64,000 bases of DNA from Deltaproteobacteria bacterium Ga0077550. GTDB lineage: Bacteria; Myxococcota_A; Polyangia; Nannocystales; Nannocystaceae. Below are positions 32,293 to 41,585 of the stretch, one piece after another; the first letter of the stretch is position 1, and each line of letters opens with the position of its first letter. Where the stretch lies: contig LNFB01000242.1 of the NCBI GenBank assembly GCA_001464385.1, forward strand, positions 62,001 through 126,000, read 5' to 3'. The translations under genes were made by a program, and so were the position numbers. Under the pieces are notes generated by a model that was given only the letters and a program-made list of their open reading frames with translations, was not told the DNA's origin and did no database searches.

Positions 32293-33180
32293 TCACCAGG
32301 ACGGCTGCGAGCTCGCGTCGTCGCCCGGCTCGCCCGGCTCCCCGGCGATCGGCGGCGCGCCGCCGTACACCGGCTCGCCGGGCCGGCGGCGCCGCTTGGC
32401 CTCCTCGGCGACCTGCTTCTGCGCGATGGCGACGCGGGGACCGAGGATGCGGTTGGTGTCGTTGAGTTTGCCGATGAGCGCCGGCGTGATCGCCTTGCGC
32501 TCGTCGACGACCGAGTACAGCAGATCGAAGACCTCGGCGATCTCGGGCTCGACCGAGCTGGTCTCGGGGCGCACCTGCGTGCGGTTGCCCGGCTTCACGG
32601 CGGCGAAGCCGGCGGCCGCGTCGCCCCGACCCAGCCACTTGATGGTGTCGTGGATGACGCGCTCGGGATCGCGGAGCATGCCGTCGTACGACTGCACGTG
32701 CACGCGGTGGCGACGGGTGACGATGTCGCGGACCAACGAGAAGTTCTCGTGCCACCACTCGAGCACCGCGGGGATCCGCGGCGGCGCGACGGCGCCCGGG
32801 TGCTCGCGCTGCCGGGCCTCGTCCTCCATCGCGAACAACCGATCGAGCGACGCCTCGTACTCGCGCCAGTGTCGCATCGTCGCGATCACGTGGCCGATGT
32901 ACGCGCGGTCGGTCTTGATCAGCCCCGGGATGAACACCTTGACGATGTGGTTCTCGACCTGCTCGGGGAAGAAGTAGTCGCCCGTGCGCGGGTGGGGGTT
33001 GGTCGCCCAGTAGATGCCGCGACGCAGGATCGACTCGTAGAACCCGTCGGGATTGGCGTCCTTGATCGTCTCGCCCCAGGTCCGGGGGAACGCCTCGCCG
33101 AAGGGTTCGAAGCCGGCCGCGATGAGGATCTGCATCCACATCGAGGTGCCGGAGCGCTTGGTGCCGGTGACGATGATCAT
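32293..33180 (-). CDS. Sulfotransferase-family protein
   Basis: 295 aa. The 5'-phosphosulfate-binding loop is at the very N-terminus (VTGTKRSGTSMWMQIL, residues 4-19), the hallmark of PAPS-dependent sulfotransferases. Further support comes from the FYESILRRGIYWATNP segment and the HRVHVQSYDGMLRDPERVI region that resembles the 3'-phosphate-binding part. No signal peptide. The C-terminus is a basic, Gly/Pro-rich tail. The acceptor is unknown; carbohydrate or protein-tyrosine sulfation are both possible. It starts 16 nt after the lipoprotein gene and precedes the TPR kinase, so the three may be one operon, which would link sulfation and kinase signalling; that is inference. Confidence 0.85.
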   Translation of the reverse strand: MIIVTGTKRSGTSMWMQILIAAGFEPFGEAFPRTWGETIKDANPDGFYESILRRGIYWATNPHPRTGDYFFPEQVENHIVKVFIPGLIKTDRAYIGHVIATMRHWREYEASLDRLFAMEDEARQREHPGAVAPPRIPAVLEWWHENFSLVRDIVTRRHRVHVQSYDGMLRDPERVIHDTIKWLGRGDAAAGFAAVKPGNRTQVRPETSSVEPEIAEVFDLLYSVVDERKAITPALIGKLNDTNRILGPRVAIAQKQVAEEAKRRRRPGEPVYGGAPPIAGEPGEPGDDASSQPSW

Positions 33181-33196
33181 GGGGCGGGCGCGCGGG

Positions 33197-34012
33197 CTAG
33201 AAGGGGCACGCGATCGGGATGAACGGGTTCATGAACGGGAACGAGCCCTGCTGATACGAGTAGTAGGTGTTCGTCGTCAACACCCAGTGCTCGGCGATCG
33301 CGTCGAGCGACTCGCCGTCGAGATCGGTGATTCCCGGCCCGTTGTTCGAGTAGTGCAGGAACATCGCCGCCTCGCCCGCGCCCTCCTCGAGCTTCTTCGC
33401 GAGCTGCTTGCACAGGTTGGTCGTGATCGGACCGTCGAGCACCATCAGCGCGCGGTCGGCATAGGCGCTGTTGACGATGCTCTGCACGCGCACGTTGGGG
33501 CCGGCCGGCGTGTAGCACCACTCGTAGCAGTTGTCGCCGGTGCCGCCGTAGTCCTCGCCGTAGCAGTACTCGTTGCACTGCTCCTCGCCGTTCCACCGGC
33601 CGAGGTCGGAGTACCGGGTCGAGTCGGAGTAGTAGGAGTACGAGAACGCCGCCGACATGCGGAACTTGTTGGTGTCGATCGCACCGATCGTGGCGATCGG
33701 CTCGCTGAAGAACAGCTCGACGGTGAACGCGTCGCGCACGATCGCGTCCACGAGCAGCGGTGGGCCGGGCAGCGGGATCGTGCCGGTGGGATCGATGGTC
33801 GGGTCCGTCGACGGATCCGTCGGGTCCATCGTCGGGTTCGCGGTGGGATCGGTGGGGTTGCCCGACGGGTTCGTCGTGGGATCGCCGGTCCCGGTGGGGT
33901 CGCTGTCGGATCCGTCGGTGTCGAACCCGAGGACCCTGGGACCGCAGCCGAGCGCGAGCGCGCCGGTCGCCACCAACACGGGGACATGGCGCTGTAGACT
34001 CAATCTAACCAT
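33197..34012 (-). CDS. Lipoprotein with DPT-repeat linker
   Basis: 271 aa. Signal with lipobox (HVPVLVATGALALGC), then a linker built of repeated DPT/NPT units (about residues 35-80), then an extracellular domain of about 190 residues rich in aromatic residues and cysteines (FSYSYYSDSTRY, EEQCNEYCYGEDY, DNCYEWCYTP), which may coordinate metal or form disulfides. The VDAIVRDAFTVELFFSEPI start of the domain resembles the Ig-like SbsA/BIg pattern (LFFSEPI), suggesting a beta-sandwich. Function unknown. The start at ATG 34012 could be somewhat shorter. It is the first gene of the minus-strand group ending in the TPR kinase. Confidence 0.8.
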   Translation of the reverse strand: MVRLSLQRHVPVLVATGALALGCGPRVLGFDTDGSDSDPTGTGDPTTNPSGNPTDPTANPTMDPTDPSTDPTIDPTGTIPLPGPPLLVDAIVRDAFTVELFFSEPIATIGAIDTNKFRMSAAFSYSYYSDSTRYSDLGRWNGEEQCNEYCYGEDYGGTGDNCYEWCYTPAGPNVRVQSIVNSAYADRALMVLDGPITTNLCKQLAKKLEEGAGEAAMFLHYSNNGPGITDLDGESLDAIAEHWVLTTNTYYSYQQGSFPFMNPFIPIACPF

Positions 34013-34146
34013 ACGTCCAAGAAGCGTTTCAGATGGGGGCAGGCGGGTCAAGTCGGCTGCCATGGCCGCTGGCAGGCGGCGATCGCGGTGACCGGGGCAA
34101 TCGCGGCGACCGGTGGCGGCCGCACTTCGTGCGACAGTGCTGGGGC

Positions 34147-34776
34147 ATGGGCGCCAGCGTGCGACGGGCAGCGTGGGTCGGGTGGGTCCTCGTGTCGGGA
34201 CCGGCGTGCACGTCCGGCTCGCCCGACGCGGCGTCGCCGGTCGCCGAGGTGTCGCCCGTCGCCGCGACGACGGCGGCCGCGACGGCGCTCGACCTGGCGG
34301 GCAACGCCGTGGATCCCCTCGCAGGCGAAGCAGGCACGCTCGCCGTCCTGACCTTCGTGACGCCCGACTGCCCGGTGTCCAATCGCTACGCCCCGGAGCT
34401 CGGTCGCATCGCCGCGGCGCACCCCGAGCTCGCGTGGTGGCTGGTCTACCCCGATCCCGACGTCGACGCGGCGCAGATCGAGGCCCACCGCCGCGAGTAC
34501 GCGCTGCCGGGCACGCCGCTGCGGGACCCCGGCCACGTCCTGGTCGCGCGCGCCGGCGTCGTCGTGACGCCCGAGGTCGCGGTGTTCCGCCGCGGCGACG
34601 AGGGGCCGCCGCTGTACCGCGGTCGCATCGACGATCGCGTCCCCGAGTACGGCCGTGCGCGGCCCGAGCCGACCCGCCGAGATCTGGTGCTCGCCCTCGA
34701 CGCTGTCGCCCGCGGCGCGGCCGCACCCGAGCCGACGACGGTCGCGGTCGGCTGCCCCATCGACGACCTGCGCTGA
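34147..34776 (+). CDS. Redoxin-like lipoprotein (thioredoxin fold)
   Basis: 209 aa. N-terminal export signal ending at Cys21 (VGWVLVSGPAC), linker, then a thioredoxin-fold domain whose first strand-turn is LTFVTPDCPVSNRYAPELGRI. The motif DCPVSNRY is typical of a redoxin subfamily of myxobacteria and planctomycetes in which only the first cysteine of the CxxC site remains (here C-P-V-S), so one-cysteine chemistry is likely. The C-terminus carries VGCPIDDL. Relatives are often found with copper monooxygenase and cytochrome c proteins; such a protein is encoded at 39370-41529, but not adjacent. Start at ATG 34147 by the signal peptide. Confidence 0.78.
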   Translation: MGASVRRAAWVGWVLVSGPACTSGSPDAASPVAEVSPVAATTAAATALDLAGNAVDPLAGEAGTLAVLTFVTPDCPVSNRYAPELGRIAAAHPELAWWLVYPDPDVDAAQIEAHRREYALPGTPLRDPGHVLVARAGVVVTPEVAVFRRGDEGPPLYRGRIDDRVPEYGRARPEPTRRDLVLALDAVARGAAAPEPTTVAVGCPIDDLR

Positions 34777-34945
34777 GCGAGCGCGGGCTCGCTCGGCGCG
34801 CGAAGCTGCGATCGATGAGCAGCGCGACGCACGTTCGGGATTTCGTGGCTGCGGTCGCGCCGCGATCCGAGGGCTGGTCGATCCTTCAGTTTTCGCGATG
34901 CTCGACCCCGGCCCGATGCGGAGTCGGGCCCGGGGACCACGGACC

Positions 34946-35272
34946 ATGTCGGGACACAATCGAGCGCGGTGGGTGCTTCAAGCGGTCGTCGGGTTTGCGG
35001 TGGGCCTGTCGGGAGCCCTCGCCGTGTCGTGCACCGGCGACTCGCCGCGGGCGGTCTGCGTCAAACTCGAGCGCTCCTGCGATCTGCACGCCGACGACGA
35101 CTGCGAAGAGGCCGACGAGTGCGTCCCCGCCGAGGAGTTCGGCGCCGACGCCGTCACCGACTGCGAGGACGGCCAGTGCGTCTGGGATTGCTCCGGCGGC
35201 GAGGCGTGCCCGTCGGGCTGGCACTGCGAGGAGCAGCGACCCACGTTGGTCGAGCTGATCTCGGGGTGTTGA
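34946..35272 (+). CDS. Small Cys-rich lipoprotein
   Basis: 108 aa. N-terminal signal (WVLQAVVGFAVGLSGALAVSC, Cys29) followed by a 75-residue mature domain with ten cysteines (AVCVKLERSCDLHADDDCEE, DECVPAEEF, TDCEDGQCVWDCSGGEACPSGWHCEE). The spacing looks like a compact disulfide-rich fold such as a small EGF- or knottin-like module; no named family. ATG 34946 follows a non-coding stretch of 169 bp in which I see no gene. No function can be assigned. Confidence 0.8.
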   Translation: MSGHNRARWVLQAVVGFAVGLSGALAVSCTGDSPRAVCVKLERSCDLHADDDCEEADECVPAEEFGADAVTDCEDGQCVWDCSGGEACPSGWHCEEQRPTLVELISGC

Positions 35273-35331
35273 GCTGCGGCCGCGCCGCGGCGGTGGCTCA
35301 AGGCGAGGCCTGCGCGGTCGATGGACGACCC

Positions 35332-35550
35332 ATGCAGTGCCCCCGTTGTGGCCGCAGTCTCCTCGCGTTGGCGCGTCGTCCCGCTTCGTGGTCCAACACC
35401 ACCGAGCGTGGGCAGTGGATCGGTCTGCACCCGGGTGACTCGCACGGCACCTCGGACTGCCGTCTCGCGCACGACGAGGCGATGGCCCTCGGCACGGGCG
35501 CGACGCCGCAGCTGGTCCCGACCACGCCCGCGTGGCCGAAGGCGGCGTGA
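35332..35550 (+). CDS. Small protein with N-terminal zinc-ribbon-like CxxC
   Basis: 72 aa beginning MQCPRCGRSLLALARRP. CPRCG at residues 3-7 is a zinc-ribbon half-site; a single further cysteine (SDCRLAH) gives only three possible ligands, with nearby His residues. Codon third positions are strongly G/C as in the neighbours, which is the main reason to accept it. It lies between a lipoprotein gene and the PknK-like kinase, in the same direction. Function unknown; may be spurious. Confidence 0.45.
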   Translation: MQCPRCGRSLLALARRPASWSNTTERGQWIGLHPGDSHGTSDCRLAHDEAMALGTGATPQLVPTTPAWPKAA

Positions 35551-35586
35551 CGCCGCGATCGCCCGGTGTGCGTCGCGGCGTGCGAT

Positions 35587-35608
35587 GATCCCACGCGATC
35601 GTGGGATC
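35587..35608. promoter_or_regulatory. Hairpin/operator overlapping a kinase start codon
   Basis: GATCCCACG (35587-35595) and CGTGGGATC (35600-35608) are perfect 9-bp inverted arms around the tetraloop CGAT. The right arm contains the GTG used as start codon at 35601. Either the structure controls translation or transcription of the kinase gene, or the true start is the GTG at 35622 and this is an operator just upstream. Confidence 0.45.
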
Positions 35609-38600
35609 GACGTCGTCACACGTGCCCGCTGACGACCCCGCGGGGCGCACGGTCTCGGCGGCGCCTGGCGCCCTGGTCGGCGGCCGCTACCGCATCCTGG
35701 CCAGCCTCGGGCGCGGCGGGATGGGCGAGGTGTTCCGCGCCCACGACGAGCACGTCGGTCGCGACGTCGCGCTGAAGCGGTTCCGGCTCGAGCTCGATCA
35801 CGCCGAGGACCTGCTGCGATTCCGCCGCGAGTTCCACACGCTCGCGCGGCTCCGCCACCCGAGGATCGTCGAGGCCTACGACTTCGGCTTCGACGACGGG
35901 CGGCCGTACTACACGATGGAGCTGCTCGACGGGCAGGACTTCGGCGATCTGGCGCCGCTCGATTGGCGGCGAGCCTGTGCGCTGCTCCGCGACGTCGCGT
36001 CGGCGCTCGCGTTCCTGCACGCGCGCTCGCTCCTGCACCGCGACATCGCCCCGCGCAACGCTCGGTGCACCGCCGACGGTCGGGCCAAGCTCCTCGACTT
36101 CGGGATGCTCGCGACGATGGGCGCGACCAGTGAGATCGTCGGCACGGTCCACTCGATCGCGCCGGAGATGATCCTCGGGTTCCCGATGGACGGCCGCGCC
36201 GATCTGTTCGGGCTCGGCGCGCTCGGGTTCTGGCTGCTCACCGCGCGTCACCCCCGACGTGCGCGCAACCTCAACGATCTGATCCGCGAGGGCCGGACCC
36301 GCGCGCCCCGGCCGTCGACGATCGTGCCCGACGTGCCGCCCGCCCTCGACGATCTCGTGCTCTCGCTGCTGAGCCACGAGCCGTTGGGTCGACCCACGAC
36401 CGCGGCGCACGTGATCGATCGCCTCGTCGCGATCGCGGGGCTGCCGGCGGTCGAGGAGCTGGAGGTCGCGCGCGGCTACATCCGCAGCGCCGATCTCGTC
36501 GGCCGACGGCACGAGCTCGAGGTCGTCCGCAAGCGGCTGGCGCGGGCGATCGCCGGCAGCGGCGGCACCATCGTGCTCGAGGGTCGCTCCGGCATGGGCA
36601 AGACCCGGCTGCTGCACGAGATCGAGCTCGAGGCCAAGCTCGCCGGGGCCCAGGTGTTCCGCGCCCGGGCCCACGCCGCGGGCCAGGGCGGTGGCCCCTA
36701 CGCCCTGCTGCGCGCGCTCGGGTTCGACGGGCGCGGCGCGGCGACGGCCTCGCTGCCGGGGCAGTCGGTCATCGGTCGGATCCTCGGCGATCTGCCCGGC
36801 GACGACGTGATCGTCGGCGACGACACCGCGACGTTCGTCGGCGTCGCGGCGCGGCGCGACGCGGGCGGCAGCGCCGACCTCCGCGAGGAGCGGCTCGCCC
36901 TGCAGTCCGCGCTGGCGCAGCGGGTGGTGCGGCTGGCCGAGCGCGCGCCGCTGGTGGTGCTCATCGACGATCTGCAGCGCGCCGACGAGGGCTCGGTCGC
37001 GACGTTGGCGTCGCTCGCCTTCGGGGCCCGCGACCAGCGGGTGCTGATGATCTGCGCGCTGCGGACCGACGAGGCGCTCAATGCCCGGCGCGCGGTGGCG
37101 AAGCTCCGCGAGCACGCGATCGTGCTCCACCCCGGCGGCCTCGGCACGGCGGAGGTCGAGCAGCTGCTGCGCACGATGTTCGGCGACGCGCCCGACCTCG
37201 CCCGCTTCGCGCGGTGGCTGCGACGCCAGGCCGGCGGCAGCCCGCTGCACTGCAACGAGATCCTCCGCCACATGGTCGAGCAGGAGACGATCCGCGTGCG
37301 CGACGGCGTGTGGTCGTTCCCCGAGCGGCAGGAGGACGGCGGTCTGCCGCGGGGCCTCGCCGAGTCCCTCGACGCCCGCGTGCGCCTGCTCGGCGCCGAC
37401 GCCCGCGCACTGGGCCGCGCGATCGCGGTGCACGGCGGCCGCGTGTCGCTGCCGATGGTGGTCGCGCTCGTGCCGGGCCTGGCCGAGGACGCGGTGTTCG
37501 CCGCGATCGCCGAGCTCGAGCGCGACGACGTCCTGGTCGGCTCGGGCGAGCGGTGGTCGATGCGGCACGAGGGCCTGCGCGAGGCGTTCCTGCGCGACAT
37601 CGATCCGATCGAGCGGGCGCGGATCGAGCTGCACGTCGGCATGACCCGACTCGCCCAGGGCCCGGTGTCGGCCGAGCGCGAGGCGACGATCGGGTGGCAC
37701 CTGCTGCGCGGCGGCGAGCGACGCAACGGCGCCCGCCTGCTCGCCCGCGCGGGCAAGCGGCTGTACGAGGCGACGTCCTACGCCGACGCGATCGCCCCGC
37801 TCTCCGCGGCGCTCGAGGTCTACGACGCGTCGAACGCCAGCCCGGCCACGCGCGTGCGGCTGCTCGAGATGCTGCACGCCGCGGGCTTCTACTCCGATCG
37901 CGACGCGGCGGTGAAGTACCGCGACAAGGCCCTGGACCTGCTCGCGCGTTACGGTGGCCTGCACGTCGCCGCCCGCCTGCGCTTCCTCGGGCTCAACCTC
38001 GCGCTGTACGTCGGCATCGCGTGCGCGTGGCTGCTGCGGAGCCTGCTCCCGCGCGGGCGCCGGGGCCCCGCGCCGGTGGTGGCGCTGCGGATGTGGCTGC
38101 GCGCGGTGGTCTATGCGGCGGGCGTCGCCGGGTTCTCGTTCGAGACCGACCAGCTGCGCCGCGTGGCGCGGCGGCTCGAGCCGCTGTCGAAGCAGAAACG
38201 CCCCGACATCGCCAACGCGCTGCGCTTCGTCCACAACCTCCTGGCGTTCAACCTCGGCCGCATCCACACCGTGCGGACGGCGGGCCACACCGAGCTCGAG
38301 GCGTTCATCGAGGACCCGGGCGACTACAGCCTGTCCGAGCGGCGCCTGGTCATCGGCGGCGCGATCTTCCAGCGCGGGCTCGCGGCGGTGCGCAGCGGCA
38401 GCCCCGACGCGCTCGCCGAGATCGCGGCGCTCGAGCGGCTCGACACCAAGCTGTGGAACATGGGCGCGCTGCAGCTGCGCGCGCACTACCACCTGTGGCG
38501 CGGGGAGGACGACGAGGCGCGCCGGATCTGGACCGAGGCCGAGCTCGAGTTCGTGCGGCTCGGATCGCTGTGGCAGCTCGAGTGCGTGCACCATGCCTCG

Positions 38601-39329
38601 GCGTGTGTGACCGCGGCGATGAGTGGCGACGCGCTGGGGCTCAAGCGCCAGATCGAGGCGCTCGCGCGGCAGGTCGCCGCGGGGCTCAGCTATCGCGCGC
38701 ACCTCGACGTCGGTCGCGCCGAGTACTCGCGGCTGCGCGGCGATCCCGAGGCCGCGCTGCGGGCGGCCGACGCCGGGCTGGCGGCGATCCCCGACGGCGA
38801 GGGGTTGATCCGGCCGTGGGCGATGACGGCCAAGGCCGACGCGCTGCTCGCCTGTGGCGACGTCGACTCGGCGCGCGCGCTGGCCGAGGCCACCATCTTG
38901 CTGTGCGACGACGGCGAGCACGGACAGATCGCGTTCCGCCTGCGGGCGATCCGGATCCTCGCGGCGTGCGAGTCGGCGGCCGGCGAGCACGACATCGCCG
39001 CTGCCCGGCTCGATCGCGCGGTCGAGGACACCGAGGCGCTGCTCAACCCGCTGCTGCTCGGATCGCTGCACGAAGCCCGGGCCCAGATCGCGCTGTCGGT
39101 GGGCAACGAGGTCGTCGCCCAGCACGCCGCCGACCAGGTCGAGTTCTGGTACCGACCCACGCGCAACCCCGTGCTCATCGCCCGCTGGGAGCGGCTCGAG
39201 CGGCTGGTGCGGCCGCTGCCCGACCCGGCGAGCGAGCCGAGCGCGAACGAGGTCGTCACCGAGATGCTCGAGGCCGACACCGGGCGGCACGACACGCTCG
39301 ACGAGGCGCGATCGATCGTCGGCGATTGA
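35601..39329 (+). CDS. PknK-like Ser/Thr kinase fused to AAA-type ATPase
   Basis: 1242 aa. The kinase domain (28-280) has GRGGMG (37-42), Lys59 in VALKRF, HRDIAPRN (146-153) and DFG (166-168). The usual Lys of HRDLKPEN is replaced by Ala150, as in some tyrosine kinases (HRDLAARN). An ATPase domain follows with Walker A GRSGMGKT (328-335) and Walker B-like LVVLIDDLQRADEG, then a long alpha-helical repeat C-terminal region with a hydrophobic segment near 795 (NLALYVGIACAWLL). This matches the PknK/MalT-like family of large regulatory kinases common in myxobacteria. GTG 35622 is an alternative start. It ends 40 nt from the convergent copper monooxygenase gene. Confidence 0.9.
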   Translation: MGSTSSHVPADDPAGRTVSAAPGALVGGRYRILASLGRGGMGEVFRAHDEHVGRDVALKRFRLELDHAEDLLRFRREFHTLARLRHPRIVEAYDFGFDDGRPYYTMELLDGQDFGDLAPLDWRRACALLRDVASALAFLHARSLLHRDIAPRNARCTADGRAKLLDFGMLATMGATSEIVGTVHSIAPEMILGFPMDGRADLFGLGALGFWLLTARHPRRARNLNDLIREGRTRAPRPSTIVPDVPPALDDLVLSLLSHEPLGRPTTAAHVIDRLVAIAGLPAVEELEVARGYIRSADLVGRRHELEVVRKRLARAIAGSGGTIVLEGRSGMGKTRLLHEIELEAKLAGAQVFRARAHAAGQGGGPYALLRALGFDGRGAATASLPGQSVIGRILGDLPGDDVIVGDDTATFVGVAARRDAGGSADLREERLALQSALAQRVVRLAERAPLVVLIDDLQRADEGSVATLASLAFGARDQRVLMICALRTDEALNARRAVAKLREHAIVLHPGGLGTAEVEQLLRTMFGDAPDLARFARWLRRQAGGSPLHCNEILRHMVEQETIRVRDGVWSFPERQEDGGLPRGLAESLDARVRLLGADARALGRAIAVHGGRVSLPMVVALVPGLAEDAVFAAIAELERDDVLVGSGERWSMRHEGLREAFLRDIDPIERARIELHVGMTRLAQGPVSAEREATIGWHLLRGGERRNGARLLARAGKRLYEATSYADAIAPLSAALEVYDASNASPATRVRLLEMLHAAGFYSDRDAAVKYRDKALDLLARYGGLHVAARLRFLGLNLALYVGIACAWLLRSLLPRGRRGPAPVVALRMWLRAVVYAAGVAGFSFETDQLRRVARRLEPLSKQKRPDIANALRFVHNLLAFNLGRIHTVRTAGHTELEAFIEDPGDYSLSERRLVIGGAIFQRGLAAVRSGSPDALAEIAALERLDTKLWNMGALQLRAHYHLWRGEDDEARRIWTEAELEFVRLGSLWQLECVHHASACVTAAMSGDALGLKRQIEALARQVAAGLSYRAHLDVGRAEYSRLRGDPEAALRAADAGLAAIPDGEGLIRPWAMTAKADALLACGDVDSARALAEATILLCDDGEHGQIAFRLRAIRILAACESAAGEHDIAAARLDRAVEDTEALLNPLLLGSLHEARAQIALSVGNEVVAQHAADQVEFWYRPTRNPVLIARWERLERLVRPLPDPASEPSANEVVTEMLEADTGRHDTLDEARSIVGD

Positions 39330-39369
39330 TCGGGACGAGGCATCGAGACGATCGGCGGCGCGCCGAGGC

Positions 39370-41529
39370 TCACCCGCCGTGGGCAGCGAGCTCGTCGAGC
39401 CGCGTCATCAGGCGATCGACGAGCGCCGCGTCGGTGCCCGAGCGCGCGAGCCCGAGGGCCTGCTGTCCCGTGCGCAGGGCCTTGCCCGCGTCGCCGGCCG
39501 CCATGTACGCCAGCATCAGGATCTCGAGCACCGAGGCGTCGCGTCCGCCGGTGGCCTTGGCGGCGCGCTCGGCCGCGTCGACCGCCCGCAGCGCGCTCGC
39601 GGAGCCCTCGTCGGCGGTGCGCAGCAGCACCGCGGCCATGCCCTTCAGCGACGCGACCGCGGTCTGATCGATCTCGAGCACCGCGCGGTAGGCCGCGAGC
39701 GCGTCGGCGTCCTTGCCGGCGGCCGCGAGCACGCGGGCGAGGTTCTCGCGGAACAGCGCGCGCTTGGGCGCCAGCTCGACCGCGCGGCGCAGCGCGGACT
39801 CGGCGTCGGCGAGCTCGCCGGCGAGCTCGTGCGTGATGCCGAGGTTGTTCCAGGCGTCCGACGACGCCGGGTCGAGCTCGGTCGCGCGGCGCAGGTGCCC
39901 CGCCGCCGCGGCCCACTGCTTGCGCTTGCGCAGCAGGTTGCCGAGGGTCAGGTGGGCGCGCGCGTCGTCGGGCAACGCCGCGACGGCCTGCTCGAGCTCG
40001 ACCTCTGCGCGGTCGAACTGCGACGCCGACATGAGCACGATCGCGAGGTCGATGCGGGTGGCGTGGCGATCGGGCGCGCCGGCCAGCCCGCGCCCGTAGT
40101 GGGCGATGGCGGCGTCGGTGCGGCCGCGCCGGGCCTCGAGCGCCGCGATCGCGATGAGGGCGTCGGTGTCGTCCGGCGCCCCCGCGAGCGTGCGCTCGTA
40201 GTGGGCGATCTGGCGATCGAGCCAGCCGTTCATGAAGTGCTGATCGAGCTCGACGAGCTTGGCGGGATCGGCGGGCTCGATCTCGAGGATGAGCTCCGCC
40301 ATCTCGTCGGTCGACTGCGGCCCGAACCGCACGGCGACCGGCGGCGACGCGGGGTTGTGCGGGTTGTCGGCGGAGTTGTCGAAGCTCCAGTCCATCACCA
40401 GCGTGCTCCCGGCCGGCAGCGCCACGGGCTCGGCGAAGCGGTACTGGTCCTGCCAGTCGAAGTTCCAGTCGTCGATGCGCACCAGCCACTTCTTGCCGCC
40501 GTCGGGGAGCAGCGCGTAGCCCTCGACGCGCTTGCCGAGGTAGTGGGCGTGCGGGTAGACGCTGACCACGTAGACGTCGAGGGGCAGCGTGTAGCGATCG
40601 ACGACGTGCACGTCCTTCGCACCCGGCGGCAGATCGATCTCGGTCGACGACAGCTCCATCGCGAGGGCCTTGCGCGTCGCCGGTCGATCGCTCTTGAAGA
40701 GTCCGATGCGCGGGCGGATCGTCTCGGGCTTGCCCGTCGGTCGCACGTGCACCTGCAGCACGACGTCGGTGCCCTCCTGCAGCCGGAACGCGCGCGCGGC
40801 CTGCCCGGGATCGGGGGCCTTGCCGGGGGTCCAGCCGAGGAACCGTCCGTCGGGCATGCCGGCGCCGGCGAAGTCCATCCCCGAGAAGCCCGGCGCGGGA
40901 TCCTCGGCGTCGCGACGCGCCGCGGTGCCCGAGCGATCGACGCGCATCACGGCGTGGTGCGCGACCTTGGGGTTGCCGGGCTGGATCTCGACGGTCTTGA
41001 TCCAACCATCGGCCTCGGGCGGCACGTGGATCACGAAGTTCCGATACACGTCGGTGCCGTCCGCGGGCACGCTGAACGCCTCGGGCGCCTCGAGGATCAC
41101 GTCGGGCGCGCCCACCCGCCAGCTCTTCGGGGCCGCGGGCGCGGCGGGGAGATCGGCGGCCTGGCCCTCGAGCCGACCCGCCTCGACCCACGCCGCCAAC
41201 GTGCTGCGCTCGCCGTCGGTGAGCCCGCGTTCGCCGACGTACCGCGCGACGCCGGGCACGGGGAGCCAGGGCGGCATGGTGCGGCTCTGCGTGATCTCGA
41301 CGATCTGTGTGGCGTGATCGCGGACGTCGTCGTAGTCGAGCAGGGTGAACGGCGCGGGGCCGCCGTCGTAGTGACACGGCGCGCAGTGGCGGAACACGAT
41401 CGGCGCGACGTCGCGGTTGAACGTCGGTGGGCCGACCTCGACCGGTGGTGGCGGCGCCTCGATGGGCGCCGGATCGCCGCACGCGGCGAGCATCGCGGCG
41501 AGGCAGGCGATCGGGCGCGGGCGGATCAC
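39370..41529 (-). CDS. Cytochrome c / copper type II ascorbate-dependent monooxygenase / TPR protein
   Basis: 719 aa. Lipoprotein-type signal (CLAAMLAAC), then a c-type cytochrome domain with CAPCH (49-53), then the two beta-sandwich domains of the copper type II monooxygenase family (peptidylglycine-hydroxylating-monooxygenase-like) with candidate copper ligands His191-His192 (VAHHAVMRV), His261 (QVHVRPTG) and His327/His329 (PHAHYLGK). Residues from about 445 are tetratricopeptide repeats. The cytochrome domain could supply electrons in place of ascorbate. The substrate is unknown. The start is GTG 41529 with a promoter whose -10 (TATCCC) is 7 nt upstream. A dihaem cytochrome gene lies 57 nt upstream in the same direction. 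Confidence 0.9.
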   Translation of the reverse strand: MIRPRPIACLAAMLAACGDPAPIEAPPPPVEVGPPTFNRDVAPIVFRHCAPCHYDGGPAPFTLLDYDDVRDHATQIVEITQSRTMPPWLPVPGVARYVGERGLTDGERSTLAAWVEAGRLEGQAADLPAAPAAPKSWRVGAPDVILEAPEAFSVPADGTDVYRNFVIHVPPEADGWIKTVEIQPGNPKVAHHAVMRVDRSGTAARRDAEDPAPGFSGMDFAGAGMPDGRFLGWTPGKAPDPGQAARAFRLQEGTDVVLQVHVRPTGKPETIRPRIGLFKSDRPATRKALAMELSSTEIDLPPGAKDVHVVDRYTLPLDVYVVSVYPHAHYLGKRVEGYALLPDGGKKWLVRIDDWNFDWQDQYRFAEPVALPAGSTLVMDWSFDNSADNPHNPASPPVAVRFGPQSTDEMAELILEIEPADPAKLVELDQHFMNGWLDRQIAHYERTLAGAPDDTDALIAIAALEARRGRTDAAIAHYGRGLAGAPDRHATRIDLAIVLMSASQFDRAEVELEQAVAALPDDARAHLTLGNLLRKRKQWAAAAGHLRRATELDPASSDAWNNLGITHELAGELADAESALRRAVELAPKRALFRENLARVLAAAGKDADALAAYRAVLEIDQTAVASLKGMAAVLLRTADEGSASALRAVDAAERAAKATGGRDASVLEILMLAYMAAGDAGKALRTGQQALGLARSGTDAALVDRLMTRLDELAAHGG

Positions 41530-41536
41530 GGCGTCA

Positions 41537-41566
41537 GGGATACTGCCGAACGCCGGGGGTTGTCAC
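41537..41566 (-). promoter_or_regulatory. Candidate promoter of the copper monooxygenase gene
   Basis: On the minus strand GTGACA (41566-41561), an 18-nt spacer and TATCCC (41542-41537). The GTG start codon follows after 7 nt, implying a leaderless mRNA. Confidence 0.45.
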
Positions 41567-41585
41567 GCGCACGACCCCGCGCGGG

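Noticed and set aside
35616-39290. Long minus-strand frame opposite the PknK-like kinase
   Set aside because: Shadow of the kinase gene, with no recognisable motif.
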